From Nocardioides lianchengensis (GTDB lineage: Bacteria; Actinomycetota; Actinomycetes; Propionibacteriales; Nocardioidaceae), in the NCBI RefSeq assembly GCF_900101465.1, contig NZ_FMZM01000004.1, forward strand, positions 359,790 to 423,789: DNA of 64,000 nt, read 5' to 3'. A program made the translations under genes and the position numbers. Positions 35,594 to 45,500 of this stretch are shown here, piece by piece; position 1 is the stretch's first letter, and every line of letters begins with the position of its first letter. Under the pieces are notes generated by a model. The model was not told where the DNA came from. It saw nothing but the letters and a program-made list of their open reading frames with translations, and ran no database searches.

Positions 35594-38500
35594 ATGACCC
35601 CAGCACCGCCCCCGTCCACCCTGCGAGCCCTGGCCTCGGCCGTGGTGCTCGCCCTGTGCGGAGGGCTGCTGCTGGCGACGCCGGCCCGCGCCGCCGCGGC
35701 CGACGTCACCGACGGCCTGCTCCTGCGCTACGACCTGACCCAGGCGTCCGGCACCACGGTCACCGACTCCTCCGGCAATGGGCGGGACGGGACCGTGGTC
35801 GGCGGTGGCACCTGGAGCGGCGCCCAGGGTCTCGCGCTCGACGGCGTCGACGACCACGTGAAGCTGCCGAACAACGTGATGGCCGGGTTGTCGTCGATCA
35901 CGGTGTCGACCGACGTGTTCATCGAGTCCTCGCAGGCGACGCCGTACTTCATCTGGGGTCTCGGCAACCCGGCGACCTCGAGCACGGGGACCGGCTACCT
36001 GATGGCCAGCGGCAACGGGTTCCGCGCCGCGACGACGCCGGGCAACTGGTCCGGCGAGAAGGTCACCGCCCGCACGTCGGGGGGCAACCTGGCCCGCGGC
36101 GTGTGGAAGACCGTGACCTACACGCAGACCGGCACCACCGGCACGCTCTACGAGGACGGGGTCCAGGTCGGCCAGAACACCGCTGTCTCGGTCCTCCCGA
36201 GCGCGATCGGCAACGGCACCACGACCAACAACGTCCTGGGCGAGTCCAACTACGCCGCGGACAACACGCTCAAGGGCAAGGTCAAGAACTTCCGGATCTA
36301 CTCCCGCGCGCTGAGCGCCGGCGAGGTCGCCGACATCTCGCTGACCGACGCCAACCGGGTCGCGGGCGACAAGGACGCCCTGTCCCTCGGCGACGTCTCC
36401 GCCGTGACCGCGAACCTCGCGCTGCCGACCACCGGCGCCTTCGGCTCGGCCGTCGCCTGGGCCTCGAGCGACCCGTCCGTCATCAGCACCACCGGCGCCG
36501 TGACCCGACCCGGCGTCGGTGCCGACCCGGCCCAGGTCACCCTGACCGCCACGATCACCAAGGGCGCGTCCAGCGAGACCAAGACCTTCGCGGCCACCGT
36601 CCTCCCGGCCGACAGCGACCAGTCCAAGGCCGACGCCGCGGCCGCCGCGCTCGCGCTCGTGCACGCCGACGACGTCCGCGGGCACCTGACCCTGCCCGCC
36701 ACCGGCCGGCACGGCAGCACCGTCACCTGGGCGTCCTCGGCGCCCGCGGTCGTCTCCACCACCGGCCTGGTGACCCGCCCCGCCCACGGCGCCGGCGACA
36801 CCAGCGTCACCCTGACCGCAACCGTCACGGTCGGGGCGGCCACCGCCACCCGTGCGATCCCGCTGACCGTGCGCGAGAAGCGCGCGGCCGCGCCGTACGC
36901 GGGCTATGCGTTCAGCTACTTCGCCAACAACTCGATCCAGGGCGAGAAGATCTACTTCGCGGCCAGCAAGGGCAACAACGCGCTGCGCTGGGACGAGCTC
37001 AACGGCGGCCAGCCGGTGCTGGAGTCGACGTACGGCGAGATGGGCCTGCGCGACCCGTTCCTGATCCGCTCCCCCGAGGGCGACCGGTTCTTCCTGATCG
37101 CCACCGACCTGTCCATCGGCCGCAACGGCGACTGGGACCGCTCGCAGCGCACCGGCAGCCGCTACCTCGAGGTGTGGGAGTCGACCGACCTGAAGACCTG
37201 GTCGGCGCAGCGGCACGTGCTCGTCTCGCCGCCCACCGCCGGCAACACCTGGGCCCCCGAGGCCTACTGGGACGAGGAGCTCCAGCAGTACGTCGTCTTC
37301 TGGGCCTCCAAGCTCTACGCCGAGAGCGACGTCAACCACACCGGCAGCACCTACAACCGGATGCTCTACGCCACGACGCGTGACTTCGTGACCTTCAGCG
37401 AGGCCAAGATCTGGCAGGACCGCGGCGAGTCCCGCATCGACTCGACCGTGATCAAGGAGGGCGACACGTTCTACCGCTTCACCAAGGACGAAGGCGGGGG
37501 CGGCACCGGCTGCTCCGACATCATCCAGGAGAAGGCGTCCTCGCTGACCGCCGTCGACCAGCCGGGGGCACCGACCTGGCAGTTCATGAAGGGCTGCATC
37601 GGCAAGGGGGCCGGCACCTCGGCGGTCGAGGGTCCGACGGTCTTCAAGCGCAACCCGGGCGACACCTCGGGCGGCCAGTACTACCTCTTCGTCGACGAGT
37701 ACGGCGGCCGCGGCTACATCCCGCTGACCACCGACGACCTGGAGAACCCGGACTGGAAGGTCCCCACCGGCTACAAGCTGCCCGCCAGCCCGCGCCACGG
37801 CACGGTCATCCCGGTCACCCAGGCCGAGCTGGACGCGCTGCGCGCCGACCTGCCCGCTCCCCCGCCGCCGGTGCAGAGCACCGAGGACGGGCTCGTGGCG
37901 TCGTACCCGCTGAGCGGGGACGCGAAGGACACCAGCGGCCACGGGTACGACGGCACCCTGGTCGGCGACACCTCGTTCGTCGACGGCGCGCTGAACCTGG
38001 GCGGCACCGCCGGCCACGTGAAGCTGCCGAACAACCTGATGAGCGGCCTGGAGGAGATCACCGTCTCCACCAAGGTGTGGGTCGACAGCGCCCAGACCGG
38101 CAACTACTTCGTCTGGAACCTCGGCAACACCGGCACCGACGGGAACGGCAACGGCTACCTGTTCGCGACCGGCAACAGCACCTACCGGGCCGCGATCGCC
38201 TCGGGCAACTGGACGACCGAGCAGGGCATGACGTCCGGCTCCGCGCTGGGCCGCGGCGCCTGGAAGACGCTGACCTACACGCTCGGCGGCGGGGCCTCGA
38301 CGCTCTACCTGGACGGCCGGCAGGTCGCCCGGAACGCGAACGTCAGCCTCAAGCCTGGTGACCTCGGCGACGGCGTCACCACGGCCAACTACCTCGGCCG
38401 CTCGGCGTACAACGGCGACAACCGGCTGCGCGGCAAGCTGCGCGACGTCCGGATCTACTCGCGGGCCCTGTCCGCCGGCGAGGTGGCCGAGCTGGCCGCC

Positions 38501-40684
38501 GCCCCGACCGACATCGTCAACGTCACGCTCGGCTCGCTGAAGGCGCCGGTCACCATCGACGGCACCGCCGGCACGGTCACCCTGCCGGTCGAGCCGGGCA
38601 CCGACCTGACCACGCTGAACCCGACGTACGTCGTCCCCGCGGGCGCGACGGTCACCCCGTCCGGCCCGGCCGACTACACGTCGCCGGTCCAGGTCACCGT
38701 GACCAACGGCGGCGCGAGCCGGACCTGGACGGTGCGGGCGGTCGTGATGCGCTCGCCGGTGCTGCCCGGGCTCTACGCCGACCCGAACATCGCGGTCTTC
38801 GACGGGGTCTACTACCTCTACGCGACCACCGACGGCACGCCCGGCTGGGGCGGGAAGGACTTCTACGTCTGGAGCTCGACGAACCTGGTCGACTGGACCC
38901 GCTCGGAGCAGCCGTTCCTCACCCTGGACGGCGCCAACGGCAACGTCCCGTGGGCGACCGGCAACGCGTGGGCCCCGACGATCATCGAGCGGGGCGGGAA
39001 GTACTACTTCTACTTCTCCGGCCACAACCCGACGTACAACCGGAAGACGATCGGCGTGGCCGTGGCGGACAGCCCGACCGGGCCGTTCACCGCGCAGCCG
39101 CAGGCGATGATCCTCAACAACGAGTCGGTGACCTCCGGCCAGGCGATCGACCCGGCCGCGTTCCACGACCCGGTGTCCGGCAAGTACTACCTCTACTGGG
39201 GCAACGGCTCGCCGGTGATGGCCGAGCTGGCCGACGACATGGTGTCGCTGAAGCCGGGGACCATCTCGGCGATGAGCGGGCTGACGTCGTACCGCGAGGG
39301 CTCGTTCATGAACTACCGGAACGGGATCTACCACCTCACCTACGCGATCGACGACACCGGTTCGCCGAACTACCGGGTCGGCTACGCCACCTCGACCAGC
39401 CCGACCGGGCCGTGGACCTACCGCGGCGTGATCCTGGAGAAGGACGAGTCGCAGGGCATCCTGGCCACCGGCCACAGCTCGATCGTCCAGGTGCCGGGCA
39501 CCGACGAGTGGTACATCGCCTACCACCGCTTCGCCATCCCCGGCGGCAACGGCACCAACCGGGAGACCACGATCGACCGGCTGACCTTCGGGGAGGACGG
39601 GCTGATCCAGAAGGTGGTGCCGACCCTGTCGTCGGTGGCGCCGCTGGCCTACACCGACGGTCCGGTCACCGCGACCGTGTCCGACGCGGGCTCGTCCGGC
39701 TGGTACGGCGCGGCCGCCGCGCTGACGCTGTCCGGCTCGGCGCCGACCCTGCAGTACCGGCTCGGGTCGGGCGAGTGGACGACGTACACGGCCGCCGTCG
39801 ACCTGCCGGCCGGCTCGTACGACGTGGCCTACCGCGCCCGCGGCGCCAACCTGCAGTGGAGCGAGACCTGGACGGAGGCGGTGAAGGTCGACGACGTCGT
39901 CCCGACCGTGACCGCGGCCGTGGCCGACCGGGTCGTGACGCTGACCGCGTCCGACGCGGACTCGGGTGTCGCGCTGGTGGAGTACCACCTCGACGGCGGC
40001 GGCTGGCTCGCCTACACCGGCGCGGTCGAGCTCGACGGCGCGGCGCACACCGTGTCGTTCCGGGTCACCGACGTCGCCGGCAACACCTCGGCGGTCGACA
40101 CCGTGTCGGTCGACGCGGCGTCGGGCCCGACGGCGCCGTCCGCCACCGCCCTGCCGGTGGTCAGCGGGTCCGCCGTGGTCGGTCAGCAGCTGGCGGCCAC
40201 GACCGGCCGCTGGTCGGTCGACGGGCTGTCCTTCGGCTACCAGTGGCTGCGGGACGGGGCGGCGATCCGGGGCGCGACCGCGTCGCGCTACCGCCTCGCC
40301 GCCGCCGACGTCGGGCGCCGGATCTCGGTCCAGGTGACCGCCCGCGCCGGGTCCGGCCCGGCCGGGGTCGCCCGCTCGGTCGCCACCCGCGCGGTGGCTA
40401 AGGCCACCGGCACGGTGACCCTGAAGGTGGCGCGCACGGCCAAGGCCGGTCGTCCCGTGACGGTCCGGATCACCCTCGCCGCCCGCCCCTCGTCGGTCGC
40501 CGCCCGCGGCGCCGTCACGCTGCGGGTCGACGGCAAGGTCGTGAAGCGGGTCGCGAACGCGGGCCGGACCACGACGGTCAAGGTGCGCCTCAAGGCCGGC
40601 AAGCACACCCTGAAGGTGGCGTACGCCGGCTCGGCCACCGTCACCGCCGACACCGCGACGGCGGTGGTGCGCGCGCGGCGCTGA
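35594..40684 (+). CDS. Secreted bimodular GH43 arabinosidase/xylosidase
   Basis: A 1696-residue secreted protein. Signal peptide (1-34), LamG (about 38-275), two atrophied Ig-like domains (285-450), a GH43-type propeller (460-755) with LRDPFL, RIDSTV and VEGPTVF, a second LamG (770-975), an Ig-like linker, then a classical GH43 domain (1055-1345) with YADPNI, AIDPAAF and YREGSF as the Asp/Asp/Glu set. OmpL47-like repeats, a QWLRDG Ig-like domain and a terminal Ig-like module with a basic end follow. The first half closely resembles the proteins at 12141 and 20441. The ATG at 35594 follows GAAGGA; an upstream open frame runs through the promoter and operator and is rejected. Divergent from the giant GH43 gene. 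Confidence 0.88.
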   Translation: MTPAPPPSTLRALASAVVLALCGGLLLATPARAAAADVTDGLLLRYDLTQASGTTVTDSSGNGRDGTVVGGGTWSGAQGLALDGVDDHVKLPNNVMAGLSSITVSTDVFIESSQATPYFIWGLGNPATSSTGTGYLMASGNGFRAATTPGNWSGEKVTARTSGGNLARGVWKTVTYTQTGTTGTLYEDGVQVGQNTAVSVLPSAIGNGTTTNNVLGESNYAADNTLKGKVKNFRIYSRALSAGEVADISLTDANRVAGDKDALSLGDVSAVTANLALPTTGAFGSAVAWASSDPSVISTTGAVTRPGVGADPAQVTLTATITKGASSETKTFAATVLPADSDQSKADAAAAALALVHADDVRGHLTLPATGRHGSTVTWASSAPAVVSTTGLVTRPAHGAGDTSVTLTATVTVGAATATRAIPLTVREKRAAAPYAGYAFSYFANNSIQGEKIYFAASKGNNALRWDELNGGQPVLESTYGEMGLRDPFLIRSPEGDRFFLIATDLSIGRNGDWDRSQRTGSRYLEVWESTDLKTWSAQRHVLVSPPTAGNTWAPEAYWDEELQQYVVFWASKLYAESDVNHTGSTYNRMLYATTRDFVTFSEAKIWQDRGESRIDSTVIKEGDTFYRFTKDEGGGGTGCSDIIQEKASSLTAVDQPGAPTWQFMKGCIGKGAGTSAVEGPTVFKRNPGDTSGGQYYLFVDEYGGRGYIPLTTDDLENPDWKVPTGYKLPASPRHGTVIPVTQAELDALRADLPAPPPPVQSTEDGLVASYPLSGDAKDTSGHGYDGTLVGDTSFVDGALNLGGTAGHVKLPNNLMSGLEEITVSTKVWVDSAQTGNYFVWNLGNTGTDGNGNGYLFATGNSTYRAAIASGNWTTEQGMTSGSALGRGAWKTLTYTLGGGASTLYLDGRQVARNANVSLKPGDLGDGVTTANYLGRSAYNGDNRLRGKLRDVRIYSRALSAGEVAELAAAPTDIVNVTLGSLKAPVTIDGTAGTVTLPVEPGTDLTTLNPTYVVPAGATVTPSGPADYTSPVQVTVTNGGASRTWTVRAVVMRSPVLPGLYADPNIAVFDGVYYLYATTDGTPGWGGKDFYVWSSTNLVDWTRSEQPFLTLDGANGNVPWATGNAWAPTIIERGGKYYFYFSGHNPTYNRKTIGVAVADSPTGPFTAQPQAMILNNESVTSGQAIDPAAFHDPVSGKYYLYWGNGSPVMAELADDMVSLKPGTISAMSGLTSYREGSFMNYRNGIYHLTYAIDDTGSPNYRVGYATSTSPTGPWTYRGVILEKDESQGILATGHSSIVQVPGTDEWYIAYHRFAIPGGNGTNRETTIDRLTFGEDGLIQKVVPTLSSVAPLAYTDGPVTATVSDAGSSGWYGAAAALTLSGSAPTLQYRLGSGEWTTYTAAVDLPAGSYDVAYRARGANLQWSETWTEAVKVDDVVPTVTAAVADRVVTLTASDADSGVALVEYHLDGGGWLAYTGAVELDGAAHTVSFRVTDVAGNTSAVDTVSVDAASGPTAPSATALPVVSGSAVVGQQLAATTGRWSVDGLSFGYQWLRDGAAIRGATASRYRLAAADVGRRISVQVTARAGSGPAGVARSVATRAVAKATGTVTLKVARTAKAGRPVTVRITLAARPSSVAARGAVTLRVDGKVVKRVANAGRTTTVKVRLKAGKHTLKVAYAGSATVTADTATAVVRARR

Positions 40685-40692
40685 CGCCTGCC

Positions 40693-40734
40693 GAGCACGC
40701 CCCGGCGGCCCTCACGGACCGCCGGGGCGTGCTC
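40693..40734 (+). terminator. Terminator of the GH43 gene
   Basis: A perfect 16-bp stem (40693-40708 and 40719-40734) with a 10-base loop, 8 bases after the stop, followed by CATTTC. Confidence 0.85.
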
Positions 40735-40763
40735 CATTTCGGGGACACGGGAGACTGGCCGGC

Positions 40764-41609
40764 ATGAGTGGCGTGGTCGTGGTGGGCGGGATCAACCAGG
40801 ACGTGACCGTCCGTGTCGAGGCCCGGCCGGCGCCGGGCGAGACGGTGGTGGGTGACGGGCCCGCGGTCAGCGCGGGCGGCAAGGGCGCCAACATGGCGGT
40901 CGCAGCGGCCCGGGCCGGGGCGGCCGTCGTCCTGTGCGGGGCGGTCGGCGACGACGCGGCCGGCCGGACGCAGCTGGAGCAGCTCGCGGCGGCCGGCGTG
41001 GCCACCGACCGGGTGGCGGTACGACGCGACGCGGCCACCGGGACCGCGCTGATCGTGGTGACGCCGGACGGCGAGAACGCCATCGTGGTCGGTGCCGGCG
41101 CGAACGCGACGCTGGCCGACGACGAGGTCGCCGCCACCTGCTCCGGCGCGGCCGTCGTCCTCGCCCAGACCGAGGTCGGCGCCGGACCGGTCGACGCGGC
41201 CGCCCGCGCGGCGGCCGCCGGCGGCGGCCGGCTGGTGCTCAGCCCGGCGCCCGTCGTACCCCTCGCGTCGGAGACGCTGGCCCTCGCCGACCCGCTGGTC
41301 GTGAACGAGTCCGAGGCGGCCGACCTGTGCGGCGAGTCGAGCGCAGCGGCCGTCCTGGCCCGGACCGGCGCGCGGTCGGTGGTCGTCACCCTCGGCGCCG
41401 CCGGCGCCCAGCTGGCCGACGCCACGGGCAGCCGGCAGCTCCCGGCCCCGCGCGTCGACGCCGTCGACACCACCGGCGCGGGCGACGTGCTCGCCGGCAC
41501 CCTCGCCGCCGCCCTGGCCGACGGCGCCGACCTCGACGCCGCCGTCCGTCGCGCCATCGCCGCCGCGGCCGAGTCCGTCGGGTACGCCGGGGCCCGGGCC
41601 CGGCTGTAA
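40764..41609 (+). CDS. Ribokinase-like PfkB sugar kinase
   Basis: A 281-residue PfkB-family kinase, probably phosphorylating a free pentose such as ribose at O5. It has the N-terminal VVGGINQD start, the ribokinase signature GGKGANMA (38-45), NESEA in the middle, and the anion-hole/catalytic DTTGAGD (235-241) with Asp241. It is slightly shorter than typical ribokinases (about 300). It lies 79 bases after the GH43 stop, behind that gene's terminator, and has a modest GGAGA-like site, so it is probably transcribed separately. The substrate could also be 2-deoxyribose or another furanose; the sequence alone does not decide. Confidence 0.85.
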   Translation: MSGVVVVGGINQDVTVRVEARPAPGETVVGDGPAVSAGGKGANMAVAAARAGAAVVLCGAVGDDAAGRTQLEQLAAAGVATDRVAVRRDAATGTALIVVTPDGENAIVVGAGANATLADDEVAATCSGAAVVLAQTEVGAGPVDAAARAAAAGGGRLVLSPAPVVPLASETLALADPLVVNESEAADLCGESSAAAVLARTGARSVVVTLGAAGAQLADATGSRQLPAPRVDAVDTTGAGDVLAGTLAAALADGADLDAAVRRAIAAAAESVGYAGARARL

Positions 41610-41640
41610 CGGCCGACCCGCGTTCGGCCCAGCGACCGGC

Positions 41641-42009
41641 TCAGGCCCGGTCGTGCAGGGTCACCTGATAGCCGTCGGGGTCGGCGAAGGTGAAGGTCCG
41701 GCCGAAGGGACCGTCGATCGGCGCCGAGACGATCGGGTGACCGTCCGCGGCGAGGGCGTCGTGGATGGCCTGGACGTCGGTGGCGTGCAGCCAGATCGCG
41801 ACGCCGAGTCCGGGCTGGGCGACGGAGTCGAGATCGGTCCCGGGTACGACGGTGCGGAGCGCGAAGGCGATCGGCTTCGTCTCGAACACGACGGCGTGCG
41901 GCGGGCCGGCCGGAGAGCGGACCAGGCCGAGGTAGCGCTCGTAGAACGCCTGCGAGGCGTCGAGGTCGCGCACCTGGAGCGAGATGAAGTCGGGGCCGAT
42001 GGCGGGCAT
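41641..42009 (-). CDS. VOC-family (glyoxalase-like) protein
   Basis: A 122-residue protein of one vicinal-oxygen-chelate domain made of two beta-alpha-beta-beta-beta units: FISLQVRDLDASQAFYERYLGL at the start and FTFADPDGYQVTLHDRA at the end, the latter with the usual DPDGY motif. Such proteins include glyoxalases, bleomycin-binding proteins and dioxygenases, so the reaction cannot be named. It diverges from a MarR regulator, with two operators between; this pairing suggests MarR represses it and that it detoxifies or binds a small molecule. The ATG at 42009 follows GAGAGGA. Confidence 0.85.
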   Translation of the reverse strand: MPAIGPDFISLQVRDLDASQAFYERYLGLVRSPAGPPHAVVFETKPIAFALRTVVPGTDLDSVAQPGLGVAIWLHATDVQAIHDALAADGHPIVSAPIDGPFGRTFTFADPDGYQVTLHDRA

Positions 42010-42029
42010 GGTGGGTCCTCTCGAAAGTT

Positions 42030-42045
42030 TGTCAGTTATCTGACA
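42030..42045. promoter_or_regulatory. MarR-type operator, site 1
   Basis: TGTCAGTTATCTGACA: perfect 6-bp arms TGTCAG/CTGACA around four bases. Its spacing and arms match site 2, 25 bp away centre to centre. Confidence 0.82.
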
Positions 42046-42054
42046 CTGAAGATA

Positions 42055-42070
42055 TGTCAGACTACTGACA
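42055..42070. promoter_or_regulatory. MarR-type operator, site 2
   Basis: TGTCAGACTACTGACA, with the same perfect arms. Its last base is the A of the marR start codon, so binding would directly shut off the regulator itself. Confidence 0.82.
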
Positions 42071-42537
42071 TGAGTCAATCGCGCGCCGGCATCGACCTGG
42101 AGACGTCGCTGGGCTATCTGCTGAAGGAGACGTCGAGCGCGCTGCGCACCGCGATGGAGACGGTGCTGCGCCCGCTGGGCATGACCATCACCCACTACTC
42201 CTGCCTCGAGCTGCTGGCCCAGCGGCCCGGGCTGTCCAGCTCCGAGCTGGCCCGCGGCACCTTCGTCACTCGTCAGTCGATGAACGTGCTGCTCCAGGCG
42301 CTCGAGCGCGACGGGCTGGTGACCCGGCCCGAGCAACCCGCCGCGGGCCGGGTGCTGCCGACCGAGCTCACCGCCGCGGGCCGGGCGCAGCGCGCAGCGG
42401 CGAGCGCTGCGGTCAGGGAGGTCGAGCTGCGGATGACCTCCGGGCTGGACGCGGCCGAGCAGGCGCAGCTGGGTCAGCTGCTGTCCCGGTGCGGCGCGGC
42501 CCTGCGCGAGCCGGGGCCGGAGTCGCCGCAGCCGTGA
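42070..42537 (+). CDS. MarR-family transcriptional regulator
   Basis: A 155-residue winged-helix regulator. The central region LSSSELARGTFVTRQSMNVLLQALERDGLVTR is the recognition helix plus wing lead-in, and the flanking helices form the dimer interface. The ATG at 42070 sits on the second of two TGTCAG-N4-CTGACA operators; no ribosome site is visible, so the message is probably leaderless. It is divergent from a VOC-family gene 60 bases away. The operator layout supports autorepression together with repression of the VOC gene. The ligand is unknown. Confidence 0.9.
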   Translation: MSQSRAGIDLETSLGYLLKETSSALRTAMETVLRPLGMTITHYSCLELLAQRPGLSSSELARGTFVTRQSMNVLLQALERDGLVTRPEQPAAGRVLPTELTAAGRAQRAAASAAVREVELRMTSGLDAAEQAQLGQLLSRCGAALREPGPESPQP

Positions 42538-42541
42538 CGCA

Positions 42542-42574
42542 CGGAGGGCCCCGCGCGGTGCGCGGGGCCCTCCG
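42542..42574. terminator. Bidirectional terminator between marR and the GH78 gene
   Basis: A perfect 15-bp stem (42542-42556 and 42560-42574) with a 3-base GGT loop, between convergent stops at 42537 and 42595. Confidence 0.85.
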
Positions 42575-42594
42575 GGTCGATGCTCAGCCGACGG

Positions 42595-45500
42595 TCAGCG
42601 GACCACCTTCACGGTGCGCTGGACGGCGGTGGAGGGGGCGGTGCTGGCCGAGCCCAGGTAGGCGGCCCCGATCCGGTGCTTGCCGACCTTGCGGATCTTG
42701 ACCGTCACGACCGCCCGGCCGCCGCGCAGGACGACCCGCTTGACGACCTTGCCGTCGACGCGGACCGCCACCGTGCCCGTGGCCCGCGGGTTCGACGCCA
42801 CGACCACGGTCACCGTGACCGGCTTGCCCTTCTTGACCCGGGCCTTGTTCACGCTGACCGTGGTCCGCGAGGCCACCTTGGCCACCGGCGCGGTCGCCGC
42901 CGACGTGCTGACGCCGGGCGCCTTCCCGGCCTTCGACGCGGTCACCCGCACCGAGAGCCGCTTGCCGATGTCGGCGGCGCCGACCCGGTACGACGCCGCG
43001 CGGGCACCGCTGATCGCGGCCCCGTTGCGCAGCCACTGGTAGCCGAACGTCAGCCCCTTGGTGTTCCACGACCCGGTGGTCGCCCGCAGCGTCGAGCCGA
43101 GCTTCGCGACCCCCGCGACCTGCGGCGCCACGATCGCGGCGACCGTGTCGACGTCGGTCAGGCTGACCGTCTCGGTGCGCAGCGCCTCGGGGTTGCCGGC
43201 CACGTCGGTCGAGGCGAAGTCGACCACGTGCTCGCCGTACCCGCTGACCACGACCGGCTGCTCGCCGAGCGTCGTCCACTCCCCGCCGTCGACCCGGTAC
43301 GTCGTCGCCGCGACCCCGCTGGTGGGGTCGGTGGCGGCGAAGGCGAGCGTCGCCCGGTCGGACCCGTCGACGCCCGCGCCGCGGGTCGCCGTCAGCGTCG
43401 TCACCGGCGCCACGGTGTCGATCCAGACCGGCAGGGTGCCGGTGGAGACGTTGTCGTCGGCGTCGGTCGCCCGGTACGACAGCTCCTGCTTGCCGTCCCC
43501 GGTCACCGCGACCGGCCCGGCGTACGGCGCCCAGGTCGCCCCGCTCGCGGTCTCCACGAGCGGAGCCGGGTCCCGGGTGTCCGCCGCGGCGACCGCGACG
43601 GTGACGTCCGAGCGGTACCAGCCGGCGTCGCCGGCCGCGCCGGCCGCGACGACCGCCGAGACGTCCGGGCCGCGGGTGTCGGCCGCGAGCGGCAGCACCC
43701 ACAGGTCGGCGATCGAGGGGTCGAAGAAGCCGTCCTGGGCCCGGGTCCCGAGGCGGTACTCGTAGCGGACCCGCACCGTCCCGGTGTTGTCGAGCGCGGC
43801 CGGGTCGGTGACCGGGAAGTCGTAGACCTTGAACCCCTCGCCGCCCTCGGCGCGCGGCAGCAGGTGCTCCCGGACCAGGACGTCGTCGACGTAGACGTCG
43901 TACTTCTTGGTGTAGGGACCCGAGTAGGTCTCCACGTTGCGGAGCACGAAGGGCTTCCCGGCCGGCACCTGCACCTGGGCCGAGAACCACGAGCCGGGCG
44001 TGCCCGAGTTGGCGTAGCGCCGGGTCAGGCCGGCCTCGGTGTTGACGCCGCTGCTCGGCGACTTCTGCAGGGCGTGGGCGTTCTCCGACGCCGTGTCCCC
44101 GAAGTCGACGTGGTCCACCGACGCCGCCGGCGGGCGGGGCGCGGTGAGCGTCAGGTCGACGGTGCGCTCGGCCAGGGTCGCCCCCGCCCGGCGGACGGCG
44201 ACGTCCACGGTGATCGGCTCGGTGCTGGCCCGGTCGAGCGGTACGACGACCGGAACCGTCACGTCCACCTGGCCACCGGCGGGCACCAGCACGTCGGACG
44301 ACGGGACCGTCCGCCAGCCGGCCGGCAGGGTCAGCGCCACGTGCGCGCGGACGTCCGTCGTCCCGCTGTTGCTGACCGGCACGGTGACGACCGCGTGGTC
44401 GGCCGGGTCGGTCGCGTCGGTCGCCGCCGTGACGGTGCCGACGGCCAGGCCGGAGGTCACCGACGCCCAGCCGGGCGTCGAGGCGGTGACCGTGAACGGC
44501 TCGCCGTCCAGGGTGAGGGACAGCGCCAGGGTGGCGTCGTACCCGCCCGGGTCGGCCTGCTTCGGCACCGACACCGTGAACGGCAGCTGCACCGAGCCGC
44601 CGGCGGGCACCGACGCGGCCGAGACGGCCGCCGTCCCGAGGCCGGCCACGGTGACCGTGCCCTGGAGCCCGGTGAGCGCCTTCGTCCCGGCGTTGGTCAC
44701 CTCGACCGTGCCGGCGAGGGTGCCGCCGGGGACCGCCACGCCGGCGACCGGCGGGAGGGCGACGGCTACGCCGACCGAGGCGGTGTAGGCGTTCACGAGC
44801 AGGCCTTCGAGCCCGGTCACCCGGGCGACCAGGTCGGCCCGGACCGGCTCGGCCAGCTCGGCCGTCGTGAGCCAGGTGCGCAGCCCGCGCACCCCGTCGA
44901 GGGCCTCGTCGAGCGCCGCGGTGACGGCGGCCCGGTCGTCGCCGAGCCCGGCGAGGAGCGCCGCGTCGACGTCGGAGCGGACCGCGTCGACCGCGGTGTC
45001 GAGCTGCTGGCGCTGCGCCGCGGAGACGTCCCCGGCCCCGGCGAGGTCGGCCACGTGGGACTTCAGCTCGTCGAGGTCCGCGGCGATCTCGCCGACCCGG
45101 GTGTTACCCTCGGTGACGTCGAAGTCGTAGCGGCCGGAGCCGACCGTGACGGTGACCGTGTCGCCGTCGTCGGTCACGTCGGTGACGCCGTCGACGTCGC
45201 CGAGCAGCTCACCGCCCTCGCTGACCGCCGACGGGTTCGCGGCGGGCAGCACGACCTGGGCCGTGGTGTTGACCGGCACCTGCACCTGCAGCGCGAGGTC
45301 CTCGCCCGTCAGCCTCCAGTCGGTCGAGATCGGCCCGTACGCCGAGGCGAAGTCACCCGCGCCGTGGGTCAGGCCACCCCCGACGACCGGGGCGATGCGG
45401 GTCGACCTGTAGCCGGCCTCGACCGGCGTGATGCCACCGATGTTCTGGTACATCCAGTCGCCGACCGCGCCGTACGCGTAGTGGTTGAAGGAGTTCATCT

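Noticed and set aside
12141..40684. Recent transfer of the hydrolase island as a mobile element
   Set aside because: There is no integrase, transposase, tRNA target or flanking direct repeat, and the base composition matches the neighbours. The shared domains reflect duplication of modules within the proteins.
41611..41629. A terminator between the ribokinase and VOC genes
   Set aside because: Only a 6-bp stem (GGCCGA/TCGGCC) with a 7-base loop is present, too weak to call with confidence.
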